DNA of 64,000 nt from Alphaproteobacteria bacterium (GTDB taxonomy: Bacteria > Pseudomonadota > Alphaproteobacteria > Rhizobiales > Xanthobacteraceae). The position numbers were made by a program, and so were the translations under genes. Where the stretch lies: positions 1 to 64,000 of the forward strand of contig VGEP01000003.1 in assembly GCA_016869215.1 (NCBI GenBank). Reading direction: 5' to 3'. Shown piece after piece: positions 27,286-36,009 of this stretch; position 1 is the first letter of the stretch; each line of letters opens with the position of its first letter. The notes under the pieces were generated by a model. That model did no database searches, was not told the origin of the DNA, and saw only the letters and a program-made list of their open reading frames with translations.

Positions 27286-27738
27286 CTATGCAGCCAAGCC
27301 TTTGACCCGTGCCCGCGCGCGGTCGGCCACCGCCTGCGCCGCCTGCATGATGGCCTTCGGACTCGGTGCGTTCGACTGGGGCTCGGGCGCGGGCGCGACG
27401 CCAAGCAGCCACGGGCGGGCGCCCGCGATCTGCGTCAAGCGGTCGAGCACTTCGGCGCCGGCCTCGGTGGTCTTGACGATGTCTTCGGAGAATTTCTCGG
27501 CTTCGCGCAACCGCGCGCCCAGCGATTCATCGGCCTCGCGCACCGTCGCCTTCAGGCCTGCGATGGCGCGCTCGGCCTTCTCGGTCGCGGCGATGAGCTC
27601 GCCGATCGTAGCTTTCATCGCGCTCTCGTCCGCCTTCAGACGCGTGAGCTGGCCGTTGAGCCTGACGCAATAAAGGATCGTGAACAGCAGCAGGATCGCC
27701 ACCATGCTCTCAATCGTCAGGGGAAGGATCGTGCTCAC
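27286..27738 (-). CDS. DUF6468 flagellar-cluster membrane protein
   Basis: A 150-residue protein with one N-terminal helix (TIESMVAILLLFTILYCVRL). A long coiled-coil region follows (RLKADESAMKATIGELIAAT, VREADESLGARLREAEKF), then a proline-rich tail. The GTG start at 27738 overlaps the fliM stop (GTGA). This protein type is usually encoded between fliM and the motE-like gene in alphaproteobacteria; its biochemical role is not known to me. Membrane anchoring and coupling to fliM suggest a switch- or motor-associated factor. Confidence 0.8.
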   Translation of the reverse strand: MSTILPLTIESMVAILLLFTILYCVRLNGQLTRLKADESAMKATIGELIAATEKAERAIAGLKATVREADESLGARLREAEKFSEDIVKTTEAGAEVLDRLTQIAGARPWLLGVAPAPEPQSNAPSPKAIMQAAQAVADRARARVKGLAA

Positions 27739-28943
27739 TGCGCCTCCATGCGGGTCTTCGACTCGTCGGCCTTCTCGAACATGGCGTAGGTGGTTTGCGG
27801 CTTGCGCAGGGGCTTCGTCACGCGCACGGCGACCCGGTCGGCGACGCGGCCCATACGCCCTTCGCTGAGGATGACGTCGCCGCAGCGGACCTTGACCATG
27901 GCGTCGGGCTTGAGCTCCAGCATGAGCGTGTCGCCGACGTCGAGCGCCATCATCTTGCGCAGCGGCAGCCGATCCTCGTAGAGAACGGCGTCCACCGCGA
28001 TTTCCGCCTGTCCGATCTCGGTCGCGAGATGGCCTTCCCAGATCGGGTCGCGGCCGAACTTCTCGCCCATGAACATCTGCAGCAGCACTTCGCGGATCGG
28101 CTCGATCGTCGCGTAAGGCAGCAGCAGTTCGAGTTCCCCGCCGCGATCCTCCATGTCGATGCGCAGGCGCACCAGGATCGCGGCGTTGGCCGGACGGGTA
28201 ATGGCGGCGAACCGGGGATTGGTCTCCATCCGGTCGATGTTGAACTTCACCGGCGAGAGCGGCTTGAACGCAAGCTCCGCGTCCGCCAGGACGACCTCGA
28301 CCATGCGCTTGACGAGATTGGACTCGATGGTCGTGTAGGGCCGCCCCTCGACGCGCACCGTCGCCTGGCCGCGACGGCCGCCGAGCAGCACGTCGATGAT
28401 CGAGTAGATCAGGCCCGAGTTGATCGTCATGAAACCGTAGTTGTCCCACTCCTCGGCCTTGAACACGGCGAGGATCGCGGGCAACGGGATCGAATTCAGG
28501 TAGTCGCCGAAGCGCACCGAGGTGATGCGGTCGAGCGAGACTTCCACGTTGTCTGACGTGAAGTTGCGCAAGGACGTCGTCATCAGCCGGACCAGCCGGT
28601 CGAAGACGATTTCCAGCATCGGCAGGCGCTCGTAGGAGACCATCGCAGAATCGATGATCGCGCGAATGCCGGAATTGTCGTTGAGCGAAACGTCGGTGAT
28701 GCTGAAGCCCAGGAGGCTGTCGATCTCGTCCTGACTCAGCACGCGCTCGGTGCCAGCCTTCAGGCCGCCAGAAGCCTGTTTGGTCGGCTCCTCGCTCCAT
28801 TGCACGACCGGGCGGCCGGTGGCATCGAAGGCCGGACCGACCGGCGCCGCGGCCAGCGCGTTGGCGGAATCGGCATCGAGCGCCAGGCCCCATTCGGCGG
28901 CCAGCGCGTCCTGGTCGATCTTGTCTTTGGACTGGTCGCTCAT
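27735..28943 (-). CDS. fliM: Flagellar motor switch protein FliM
   Basis: A 402-residue protein, longer than the ~330-residue enterobacterial form because of an N-terminal extension before LSQDEIDSLLGF (about residue 70), the CheY-P-binding motif. The middle CheC-like domain has RLPMLEIVFDRLVRLM and INSGLIYSIIDVLLGGRRG. A C-terminal SpoA/FliN-like domain follows. It forms the C ring; fliG and fliN are not in the window. It overlaps fliL by ATGA and is followed by DUF6468. Confidence 0.95.
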   Translation of the reverse strand: MSDQSKDKIDQDALAAEWGLALDADSANALAAAPVGPAFDATGRPVVQWSEEPTKQASGGLKAGTERVLSQDEIDSLLGFSITDVSLNDNSGIRAIIDSAMVSYERLPMLEIVFDRLVRLMTTSLRNFTSDNVEVSLDRITSVRFGDYLNSIPLPAILAVFKAEEWDNYGFMTINSGLIYSIIDVLLGGRRGQATVRVEGRPYTTIESNLVKRMVEVVLADAELAFKPLSPVKFNIDRMETNPRFAAITRPANAAILVRLRIDMEDRGGELELLLPYATIEPIREVLLQMFMGEKFGRDPIWEGHLATEIGQAEIAVDAVLYEDRLPLRKMMALDVGDTLMLELKPDAMVKVRCGDVILSEGRMGRVADRVAVRVTKPLRKPQTTYAMFEKADESKTRMEAQ

Positions 28944-29479
28944 TGCACCACGATTTCCTTGAACAGCACGGCGTTGATCCGGCCGGGCGCGATCGCCGCG
29001 TTGACCCGCCTCGTCAGCTCCTCTTTCAGCCGGTACAGTCCGGCGGAGCCGTCGAGGTCGTTCGGGCGCAGTTCGCGCAGATAGGTCTGAAAGGCGTCCA
29101 TTACGCGCGGCATGATCGGCTGAATCTTCTCGACCATCTTCTGCTCGGGCAGTTCGAGCACGATCTTGATCTTCAGGTATTGCGTGCGCTCGCTGCCGGA
29201 GTTGGCGAGATTGACCACGACTTCAGGCAGATCGACGAACACCGCGGGCTTGGCGATCGGCGCTTCGGCTTTGGGCTTGGGCTTGCCGGCGGCAAAGAAG
29301 TAATAGCCGCCCCCGGCCACGCCCAGCAGCAGCACAATTCCGGCGCTTCCGACAATCAGCAGCTTGGTGGGCGGAAGCGCGACGAGCGAAAGCAGCGATT
29401 TCTTGGACTGGCCGGCGGACGCCTCGGCGTCCGCATCGGGTTCGTTTTCGATCGCAGCCGTATTGGAATTCGCCGCCAT
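28940..29479 (-). CDS. fliL: Flagellar basal body-associated protein FliL
   Basis: A 179-residue single-pass membrane protein: cytosolic acidic N-terminus, helix at about 40-60 (LLIVGSAGIVLLLGVAGGGY), then the periplasmic FliL domain (VFVDLPEVVVNLANSG, QYLKIKIVLELPEQKMVEKI). The start at 29479 has GGGAGTG upstream. It stabilises stator/rotor interaction at the basal body. First gene of fliL-fliM-DUF6468-motE, with a partial CtrA box 115 bases upstream. Confidence 0.94.
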   Translation of the reverse strand: MAANSNTAAIENEPDADAEASAGQSKKSLLSLVALPPTKLLIVGSAGIVLLLGVAGGGYYFFAAGKPKPKAEAPIAKPAVFVDLPEVVVNLANSGSERTQYLKIKIVLELPEQKMVEKIQPIMPRVMDAFQTYLRELRPNDLDGSAGLYRLKEELTRRVNAAIAPGRINAVLFKEIVVQ

Positions 29480-29593
29480 GTTTTTTTGCACTCCCGATCG
29501 TGTCGAAACAGGGCGCCGGACGCCGGCCAATGTGCGAGGGACGGGTCGCGGGCGCCGGCACCGGGCACCCGCTGGAACGGTAGGTCGGTATGG

Positions 29594-29608
29594 TTAACGG
29601 ATTCTTTC
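29594..29608 (-). promoter_or_regulatory. Partial CtrA-type box upstream of fliL
   Basis: TTAA-CGGATTC-TTTC keeps the first half-site and the CGG after it but has a degenerate second half. It lies 115 bases before fliL. It is weaker than the boxes at 20828 and 26305 and is listed because the same GGTTAACGG context recurs. Confidence 0.45.
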
Positions 29609-29725
29609 CCGCATCTCCGAACTGGGAACATTTTGCCGGTCTGGACCGGCAAGAAGCTCAATTTTCCCGGTCCAGAATCTGCCCAAAAAACATCTAAATA
29701 TCTGTTTTATTTATATTATTTCGAT

Positions 29726-29741
29726 TGGCACAGGCCCTGCA
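29726..29741 (+). promoter_or_regulatory. Sigma-54 (-24/-12) promoter of the flgF operon
   Basis: TGGCACAGGCCCTGCA has GG and GC exactly ten bases apart and differs from TGGCACG-N4-TTGCA at two positions. It lies 95 bases before flgF. An unusually AT-rich tract (29690-29722) is immediately upstream. Confidence 0.75.
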
Positions 29742-29836
29742 AAGCATTCCCCGAGCCGCAGCTTGGGAGAGCCAGCGGCATGATCGACGGACGGTCGCCT
29801 GGGAGGGCGGCCGACCGCCGCGCCGGGGAGCCAGGA

Positions 29837-30601
29837 ATGGACAACACCCTCCTTATCAGTCTGTCGCGGCAGACCGCGCTGCGGCGCGAGCTCGACATCG
29901 TCGCCAACAACATCGCCAACCTCAACACGACCGGATTCAAGTCGGACGGCGCCATCTTCAGCGAATACATGTCCGACTCGCAGCCGGACCAAATCACCTC
30001 ACCCAACCGGCGGATGAGCTTCGTGCAGGACCGGATGTCCTGGCACGACATGAGCCAGGGAACGTTCAAGCAGACCGGCAACCCCCTCGACATCGCGATC
30101 GACGGCGACGGCATGCTGGTCGTGGATACGCCGCGCGGCGAGCGCTATACGCGCGCCGGATCGCTGCAGATCAACGCCGACGGCGAACTCGTGACCGCAA
30201 GCGGCGACCGCGTGCTCGGCGACGGCGGTCCGATCATTTTCCAACGCAACGACCGCGACATCATCATCACCAAGCAAGGACGCATCAGGGTCCGCGAGGG
30301 CCAGAGTCTGAACTCGGATACGACCCGCGGCACGCTGCGGCTGGTCTGGTTCGCGAACACGCAGCAGCTTCAGAAAGACGGCGCCAGCACATTCCGGCTT
30401 CCGGAAGGAGCGCGGGCCGAGGATACAACCAGCGCGAAAATCATTCAGGGCTCGATCGAACTGTCCAACGTGCGCTCGGTGATCGAAATGACGCGCATGA
30501 TCGAACTGACGCGCGCCTATTCCGAGGTCGCCAATCTGATGAACCAGCAGAACGACATGCGGCGCAATTCGATCCAGCAGCTCGCCGACGTTCCGGTCTA
30601 G
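29837..30601 (+). CDS. flgF: Flagellar proximal rod protein FlgF
   Basis: A 254-residue axial protein. The N-terminal helix RRELDIVANNIANLNTTGFK and the C-terminal SNVRSVIEMTRMIELTRAYS helix are the conserved paired axial helices. The central domain carries NPLDIAIDGDGMLVVDTPRG. The ATG follows a GGAG-containing leader. It heads flgF-flgG-flgA-flgH behind a sigma-54 element. Confidence 0.96.
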   Translation: MDNTLLISLSRQTALRRELDIVANNIANLNTTGFKSDGAIFSEYMSDSQPDQITSPNRRMSFVQDRMSWHDMSQGTFKQTGNPLDIAIDGDGMLVVDTPRGERYTRAGSLQINADGELVTASGDRVLGDGGPIIFQRNDRDIIITKQGRIRVREGQSLNSDTTRGTLRLVWFANTQQLQKDGASTFRLPEGARAEDTTSAKIIQGSIELSNVRSVIEMTRMIELTRAYSEVANLMNQQNDMRRNSIQQLADVPV

Positions 30602-30672
30602 CCATGACGCCGCAACACGACAGCCGCCTTTCAAACGCGCTCACACGACAAGGGCACCGGGAGACCTGACAC

Positions 30673-31461
30673 ATGCGCGCGCTTCACACCGCAGCCACCG
30701 GGATGAGGGCCCAGGAGGTCAACGTCCAGGTGATCTCCAACAACATCGCAAACATGCGCACGACCGGCTACAAGCGCCAGCGTGCCGAGTTCCAGGACCT
30801 GCTCTACGAACACGTACGCCGGGTTGGCACCCAGGCGTCGACGCAAGGCAACATCCTGCCGGTCGGCATCGATCTCGGCGGCGGCGTCAAGACCGTCGGC
30901 ACGCCGCGGCTGATGATGCAGGGCACGATCTCTCAGGTCGGCGGCGAACTCAATCTGGCGATCCGCGGCGAGGGATTCTTCAAGATTTTGATGCCGGACG
31001 GCTCTTTCGGTTACACCCGCGACGGCTCGTTCCAGATGGATGCGCAAGGCCGTATCGTCACCTCGAACGGCAACGTCGTGCAGCCCGCCATCGCGATCCC
31101 CGGCAACGCACAGGCGATTGCGATCAATCCGCAGGGCCAGGTATCCGCGACGCTGCCTGGGCAAACCACGCCCACGGTGATGGGTCAGATCCAATTGACC
31201 CGTTTCGTCAACAAGGCCGGCCTGCAGGCGATCGGCGACAACCTGTTCGTCGAGACGCCGGCGTCCGGCCCGCCGCAGGACGGTCTGGCAACCGCCAACG
31301 GCTACGGCGACATCCACCAGGGCGGCCTCGAGCAGGCCAACGTCGAGGCGGTGACCGAGATTTCCGACCTGATCGCCGCGCAGCGCGCCTACGAGATGAA
31401 CGCCAAGGTCATCACCGCCGCCGATCAGATGCTCACCGCCACGTCGAGCCTGATGCGCTGA
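30673..31461 (+). CDS. flgG: Flagellar distal rod protein FlgG
   Basis: A 262-residue protein opening MRALHTAATGMRAQEVNVQV with NNIANMRTTGYKRQRAEFQD and closing with SNxxxV-type helix EISDLIAAQRAYEMNAKVIT, all FlgG signatures. Length matches the family (about 260). It forms the distal rod that passes through the P and L rings. Confidence 0.97.
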   Translation: MRALHTAATGMRAQEVNVQVISNNIANMRTTGYKRQRAEFQDLLYEHVRRVGTQASTQGNILPVGIDLGGGVKTVGTPRLMMQGTISQVGGELNLAIRGEGFFKILMPDGSFGYTRDGSFQMDAQGRIVTSNGNVVQPAIAIPGNAQAIAINPQGQVSATLPGQTTPTVMGQIQLTRFVNKAGLQAIGDNLFVETPASGPPQDGLATANGYGDIHQGGLEQANVEAVTEISDLIAAQRAYEMNAKVITAADQMLTATSSLMR

Positions 31462-31472
31462 GGAGCTTCGCG

Positions 31473-32486
31473 ATGATCCGCACCCTGATTGCATCGGCTT
31501 TGGCTTTCACGCTGGCCGGCGAGGCCGCCGCGCAATCCGAGCCGGCGCGGCTGGCGCCGCGGCTGAAGGAGCTTGTCAGCATCGACTCCGAATTCGTCCG
31601 GGCCGGCGATCTGGTCCAGAACGCCGGCGCGCTTGCCTCGGTCGCGGTGTTCCGCGCACCCGACCTCGGCCACACCGGCAGCGTACCCGCCGAGCGGGTC
31701 GTCGAGGCGCTTCGCTCCCACGGCATCACCGGAATCGACGCTGGCCACTTCGCCGAGGTGGTGGTGACGCGGCCGAGCCGCACCATCACACGCGCCGAGA
31801 TCACGGAACGGATCACGCAGGCGCTCGCCGGCAAATTCGGCCTCGGCGACGCCGCCAGCCTCTCGGTCAATCTCGACCGCGAGCTGCGCACGATGCACGT
31901 GGAGGCTTCCGCGACCTCCGATCTCGTCGTCACGCGGCTGCAGGTCGAGCCCCGGAGCGGCCGCTTCGATGCCTCGTTCGAACTGCCCGGCAGCCGCCTG
32001 GCGCGCAGGCTTCCGCTGCGCTTTACCGGCACCGTCACCGAGACGGTCGAAGCGACCACGCTGGTGCGCGCGCTGCGCAACGGCGAGGTCATCAAGCCGG
32101 ACGACGTTCGGATCGAGCGGCGCCCCAAGTCGGAGGTGGGAACCGACACGGTCGACGACCGCCATGCGGTCGGACTGTCGGCGGCGCGTCCGATGCGCGC
32201 CGGCCAGATCCTGCGCACCGCCGACCTGACCAAGCCGCAACTCGTGCAACGCAACGAAATCGTGACCATCCACTACAGCGTGCCCGGCGTCGCACTGACC
32301 GTGCGCGGCAAGGCCACCGAAGGCGGCGCCGCGGGCGACATCATCGGCGTGCTCAACGCGCAATCCAACCGCACCATTCAGGCGACGGTCGCCGGACCGG
32401 GTCAGGTCGTCGTGACCGCCACCCAGCCGTTCGTCGCAGCCGCCTCGCCGTCCGTGGACAACCCAGCGCAGCCCCGCATTCAGTGA
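31473..32486 (+). CDS. flgA: P-ring assembly chaperone FlgA
   Basis: A 337-residue periplasmic protein with a signal peptide (ending GEAAAQSE). Its C-terminal SAF domain (LVRALRNGEVIKPDDVRIER, then LRTADLTKPQLVQRNEIVTI) is the FlgA core. At 337 residues it is longer than enterobacterial FlgA (about 220), the extra being an N-terminal region as in other alphaproteobacteria. It helps FlgI polymerise into the P ring. Its stop overlaps the flgH start. Confidence 0.93.
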   Translation: MIRTLIASALAFTLAGEAAAQSEPARLAPRLKELVSIDSEFVRAGDLVQNAGALASVAVFRAPDLGHTGSVPAERVVEALRSHGITGIDAGHFAEVVVTRPSRTITRAEITERITQALAGKFGLGDAASLSVNLDRELRTMHVEASATSDLVVTRLQVEPRSGRFDASFELPGSRLARRLPLRFTGTVTETVEATTLVRALRNGEVIKPDDVRIERRPKSEVGTDTVDDRHAVGLSAARPMRAGQILRTADLTKPQLVQRNEIVTIHYSVPGVALTVRGKATEGGAAGDIIGVLNAQSNRTIQATVAGPGQVVVTATQPFVAAASPSVDNPAQPRIQ

Positions 32487-33238
32487 GCGTCATGAAGCAA
32501 CATTCGCGTCTCGTTTCCGCCGTGGCCGTCACGTTCGGCGCCGCACTCCTCACCGGTTGCTCGACGCTTGAGCGCATCGGCATGATCGGCGAAGCGCCGC
32601 CGCTGACGGCGATCGAGAACCCGACGACACAGCCGGGCTACAAGCCGGTGCATATGCCGATGCCGACCCCGCAGCCCGCCTCGTACAGCCCGAACTCGCT
32701 GTGGCGGAACGGATCGCGCGCCTTCTTCAAGGATCAGCGCGCGCATCAGGTCGGCGACATCCTGACCGTGAAGGTCAACCTCAACGACAAGGCCACGATC
32801 GACAACCAGACCACGCGCACGCGCCAAAACAGCGAGGATTCGGGCGTCGACTCGTTCTTCGGCAAGACCAAGTTGCCGATTATGAACACCCCGGTGCCGA
32901 CCAAGATCTTCACCGGCGAATCCAACTCCTCCAGCGACGGCAAGGGATCGATCAACCGCGCCGAGGCTCTGCAGACCAACGTCGCCGCAGTGGTCACGCA
33001 AATCCTGCCGAACGGTAATCTGGTCGTCGAAGGCAAGCAGGAGGTGCGGGTCAACTTCGAGGTCCGCGAGTTGATCGTCGCCGGCATCGTGCGGCCGGAG
33101 GACATCGAAAGCGACAACACCATCGATTCGACCAAGATCGCCCAGGCGCGGATCGCCTACGGCGGCCGCGGCCAGATCTCCGACGTGCAGCAGCCGCGCT
33201 ACGGCCAGCAGGTGCTCGACATCCTGTTGCCGTTCTGA
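32483..33238 (+). CDS. flgH: L-ring lipoprotein FlgH
   Basis: A 251-residue outer-membrane lipoprotein. The lipobox LLTGC is near residue 25. The FlgH core has SLWRNGSRAFFKDQRAHQVG, DILTVKVNLNDKATI and the C-terminal ISDVQQPRYGQQVLDILLPF. A GTG at 32483 overlaps the flgA stop; an ATG three codons later is an equally good start. It ends the operon, followed by a strong terminator at 33339. Confidence 0.95.
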   Translation: MSVMKQHSRLVSAVAVTFGAALLTGCSTLERIGMIGEAPPLTAIENPTTQPGYKPVHMPMPTPQPASYSPNSLWRNGSRAFFKDQRAHQVGDILTVKVNLNDKATIDNQTTRTRQNSEDSGVDSFFGKTKLPIMNTPVPTKIFTGESNSSSDGKGSINRAEALQTNVAAVVTQILPNGNLVVEGKQEVRVNFEVRELIVAGIVRPEDIESDNTIDSTKIAQARIAYGGRGQISDVQQPRYGQQVLDILLPF

Positions 33239-33338
33239 CGCGCATGGCGCGCCGACGACGTAGAGTTGGTATTTCCACAGTCGATTGCGTTCGAGCTCCC
33301 CCGCCGCTTCGCATCGCGCGAGCGGGCGGCGGTCACAG

Positions 33339-33377
33339 CGGCCTCCGGCTCCTCCCCGCCGGAGGCCGTTTACTTTT
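33339..33377 (+). terminator. Intrinsic terminator of flgF-flgG-flgA-flgH
   Basis: A perfect 11-bp stem (CGGCCTCCGGC/GCCGGAGGCCG) with an 8-base loop, followed by TTTACTTTT, about 100 bases after the flgH stop. Confidence 0.88.
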
Positions 33378-33441
33378 CGCGGCCGTTGCTGCGGCATTAG
33401 CGCCGCGCCATCATCGCGGCTCGGTCGATCGGAGCCTGGCA

Positions 33442-34605
33442 GTGTCACGTCCCGGCCACGCGGAAATCGTCGGCGCCGGCTTCGGCGGCCTCGTGGCGGC
33501 GATCGCGCTTTCCGCGCGCGGCTGGAGCGTCCGCGTCCACGAGCGCCGCCCTTCGCTGCGCGGAGAAGGCTACGGCATCGCGATTCACAACAACATGGCG
33601 CGCATGTTCGCGGAGTTCGGCATCCTCGACGCGGTGCTGGCCGGCGGCATGCGCATCGACCGGCGCGACTCGCTCGACCGGAACGGCCGCGTGGTGATGA
33701 CGCGGAAGACCGAGCGCAGTCCCTACCGCATCGACCGCCAGCACATCGTTGCGCTGCTCGCCGAGCGCGCATTGGCCGGCGGCGCCGAAATCCGATTCGG
33801 CTCCGAAGTCGCGGATGCGGCGCCTGAAGGCGCGGTCGTCCTAAGCGACGGCAACCGCCTGCCTGCCGATCTGGTGGTTGCCGCCGACGGAATCAATTCG
33901 ACGGTGCGCGACCGCCTGGGCTTGCTTAAGCGCCGCATCTTCGGGCGCGATCGCGGCGTCCGCATCAACATTCCGCGGCGGCCCGCGGAGATTGCATCCG
34001 ACGCCGCCGAAGGCACGGCGATGATCGAGGCGTGGTCCGACAAGCGGCGGGTTCTGTTCTGCCCGGTGACGCGATCCGAGTTCTACGTGCTGCTCACCTG
34101 CACCGTCGGCGACCGCGCTGCCGCGACTTCACCGATCGACCCGGACGAATGGGCGCGCTCGTTTCCGACGCTGCGCGAACTGTTCGTTCGCATGCGCGAC
34201 GAAGCCGACTGGCCGCAATCGCACTGGGCGCATTTTCAGACTGTCAGGCTCAGGCGCTGGTCGAAGGGGCGCGTGGCGGTGCTGGGCGATGCCGCGCATG
34301 CGATGGCGCCTTATCTCGCGCAAGGCGCCGGCCACGCCATGATGAATGCGCTCGGCCTCGCCGCCGCCGTGCAGGACGCGCCGACAATTGAAGGTGGATT
34401 GGCGCAATGGGAACGCCGCGAACGGCCTCTAACGGAACACACCCAGCGCTGGACGCGCATCTACGGCACGACCATGTTTCTGCCCGCGCCGCTGAAGGCG
34501 ATTTCGATTCTGGTCGAAAAGCTGCCATGGGTCGCGGCGCAATATGTGCGCGCCGCCAATCACGTCCCGACCGGCTGCGACCCGCAATGGCGGCGGCCGT
34601 TGTGA
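33442..34605 (+). CDS. FAD-dependent monooxygenase (UbiH/salicylate hydroxylase-like)
   Basis: A 387-residue group A flavoprotein. The GTG at 33442 is preferred: GGAG lies 7 bases upstream and the FAD-binding GAGFGG follows within 12 residues. The frame is open to 33244, but that stretch crosses the flgH terminator. The DG motif is VVAADGINSTVRDRL and the second FAD motif is GRVAVLGDAAHAMAPYLAQG. It is an NAD(P)H-dependent aromatic hydroxylase by family; the substrate is unknown. It interrupts a flagellar gene order otherwise like Caulobacter. Confidence 0.88.
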   Translation: MSRPGHAEIVGAGFGGLVAAIALSARGWSVRVHERRPSLRGEGYGIAIHNNMARMFAEFGILDAVLAGGMRIDRRDSLDRNGRVVMTRKTERSPYRIDRQHIVALLAERALAGGAEIRFGSEVADAAPEGAVVLSDGNRLPADLVVAADGINSTVRDRLGLLKRRIFGRDRGVRINIPRRPAEIASDAAEGTAMIEAWSDKRRVLFCPVTRSEFYVLLTCTVGDRAAATSPIDPDEWARSFPTLRELFVRMRDEADWPQSHWAHFQTVRLRRWSKGRVAVLGDAAHAMAPYLAQGAGHAMMNALGLAAAVQDAPTIEGGLAQWERRERPLTEHTQRWTRIYGTTMFLPAPLKAISILVEKLPWVAAQYVRAANHVPTGCDPQWRRPL

Positions 34606-34794
34606 ACGGTCGCCGCCATGGCCCGAGATGCACTGCAACGCCAGGGTCGATGGCCCCGCGAATATATTCAATTTGATCTAAGTTATAGTAGTTCTTAAGT
34701 ATTCCTAAATGCACCACGCGGTATCTTTACACCTCGCGCGCCTGTGAACGCTTGGCAGAAGCCGGGCATCCAGTGAGCGCGAGGGGATACGCTC

Positions 34795-35877
34795 ATGTTG
34801 CAGGTCTCTATTGTCGGCGGCGCGCATGCGCGTCCCGAGGAACTGCGAAAGCGGCTCGGCGGCCATTTCGACATTGCGTTTACGCGCCTGGAAGAGATCG
34901 AAGGATCGGTACCGGGCCAGTACATCCTGTTCGATGTCGATCTCAGCGACCCGTCGCTGATCATCAAGATCAAGGACTGGCTCAAGGGCAAGCCCGGCGA
35001 CGCGCGGGTCGTGTTTGCGACCGACAAGTCGTCGCGCCTCCAGAATACCCGTGCCTACGCGCTCGGCGCGACCGACGTGATCTCGCGCCCGGTCGACGTC
35101 CGCGGCCTCGCGCAGGCGCTCGGCTGCAACCAGACCGAACCCAAGGACGAATTCGCCGCGCTTGCGAACGGATCGCCGGATTTCGCCGCGAAGGCCGCGC
35201 CCGGAGTCAAGGCCGCAGTCGAAGGCCTGCAGGACATCTTCTCGTCGGCCTTTGCCGGCAAGCCGGTCGAGCCCGAAGCGGTCGCCGCCGCGGGTGAGGC
35301 GATCGTGCATGACGTCGAAGCTCACGGTCTCTCGACCTGGATTCAACTCGTCCGGGCGCACCACAGCCAGACTTATCAGCATTGTTTGCTGGTGACCGGG
35401 GTCGTCGTCGGCTTCGGACAGCAGATCGGGTTGTCGCAGGCCGACCGCAAGCGCCTATCTTTTGCCGGGATGCTGCACGACATCGGCAAGGCGCGCATTC
35501 CGCTGGAGATTCTGGAAAAGCCCGGCCCGCTCAATAACGAGGAGCGCGAGGTGATGAAGCGCCACCCGCAATACGGGATCGACGCACTCAACGAGGCCAG
35601 AAACGTACCGCAGGATATGCTCGACCTCGTTCTACACCACCACGAACTGCTGGACGGCACCGGCTATCCGCACGGTCTGAGCGGCGGCGAAATTCCGGAC
35701 CTGGTCCGGATCATGACCATCTCCGATATTTTCGGCGCGCTGATCGAGCGGCGCTCGTACAAGCCGCCGATGTCGGGCGACGCCGCCTACAAGATCCTGC
35801 TCGACATGGGCGCCAAGCTGGACAAGGACCTGGTGCGTGCTTTCAGCCCGGTCGCGCTCGGACGCGCCGCGGCTTGA
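34795..35877 (+). CDS. HD-GYP phosphodiesterase with receiver-like N-terminus
   Basis: A 360-residue protein. Residues 1-105 resemble a degenerate receiver fold (YILFDVDLSDPSLIIKIKDW). The HD-GYP domain spans about 165-355 with LLVTG, metal-binding HD at 228-229 (MLHDIGKARIPLEIL) and GYP at 290-292 (HHHELLDGTGYPHGLSGGEI). All core residues are present, so it should hydrolyse cyclic-di-GMP. The ATG follows GAGGGGAT and an AT-rich promoter region (34665-34705). Within the flagellar locus it can oppose the GGDEF protein at 4373. Confidence 0.92.
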   Translation: MLQVSIVGGAHARPEELRKRLGGHFDIAFTRLEEIEGSVPGQYILFDVDLSDPSLIIKIKDWLKGKPGDARVVFATDKSSRLQNTRAYALGATDVISRPVDVRGLAQALGCNQTEPKDEFAALANGSPDFAAKAAPGVKAAVEGLQDIFSSAFAGKPVEPEAVAAAGEAIVHDVEAHGLSTWIQLVRAHHSQTYQHCLLVTGVVVGFGQQIGLSQADRKRLSFAGMLHDIGKARIPLEILEKPGPLNNEEREVMKRHPQYGIDALNEARNVPQDMLDLVLHHHELLDGTGYPHGLSGGEIPDLVRIMTISDIFGALIERRSYKPPMSGDAAYKILLDMGAKLDKDLVRAFSPVALGRAAA

Positions 35878-35885
35878 CAACGAAA

Positions 35886-35908
35886 CGGCCGGCGCAACGC
35901 GCCGGCCG
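35886..35908. terminator. Bidirectional terminator between HD-GYP gene and dksA
   Basis: A perfect 10-bp stem (CGGCCGGCGC/GCGCCGGCCG) with a 3-base loop, flanked by GAAA on the left and GGTTTC on the right. It sits between two convergent genes. Confidence 0.75.
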
Positions 35909-35943
35909 GGTTTCAAGAATCTCGACAAGACCGGGCGGCGGCG

Positions 35944-35974
35944 TCAGTCGTCGCGGTAGATGCGCTCGCGCCGC
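35944..35974 (-). repeat. Direct duplicate of the dksA 3' end
   Basis: A 31-bp sequence identical to 36010-36040, the last ten codons plus stop of dksA, repeated 66 bases downstream in the same orientation. It keeps the RRERIYRDD-stop reading. Confidence 0.9.
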
Positions 35975-36009
35975 CGGTCTTTGCGATTGAGCGGCGCGCC
36001 GGAGCGGCT

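Noticed and set aside
33244-33441. N-terminal extension of the monooxygenase at 33442
   Set aside because: It spans the flgH terminator hairpin, is Arg-rich without family similarity, and precedes a GTG with a proper ribosome site directly before the FAD motif.
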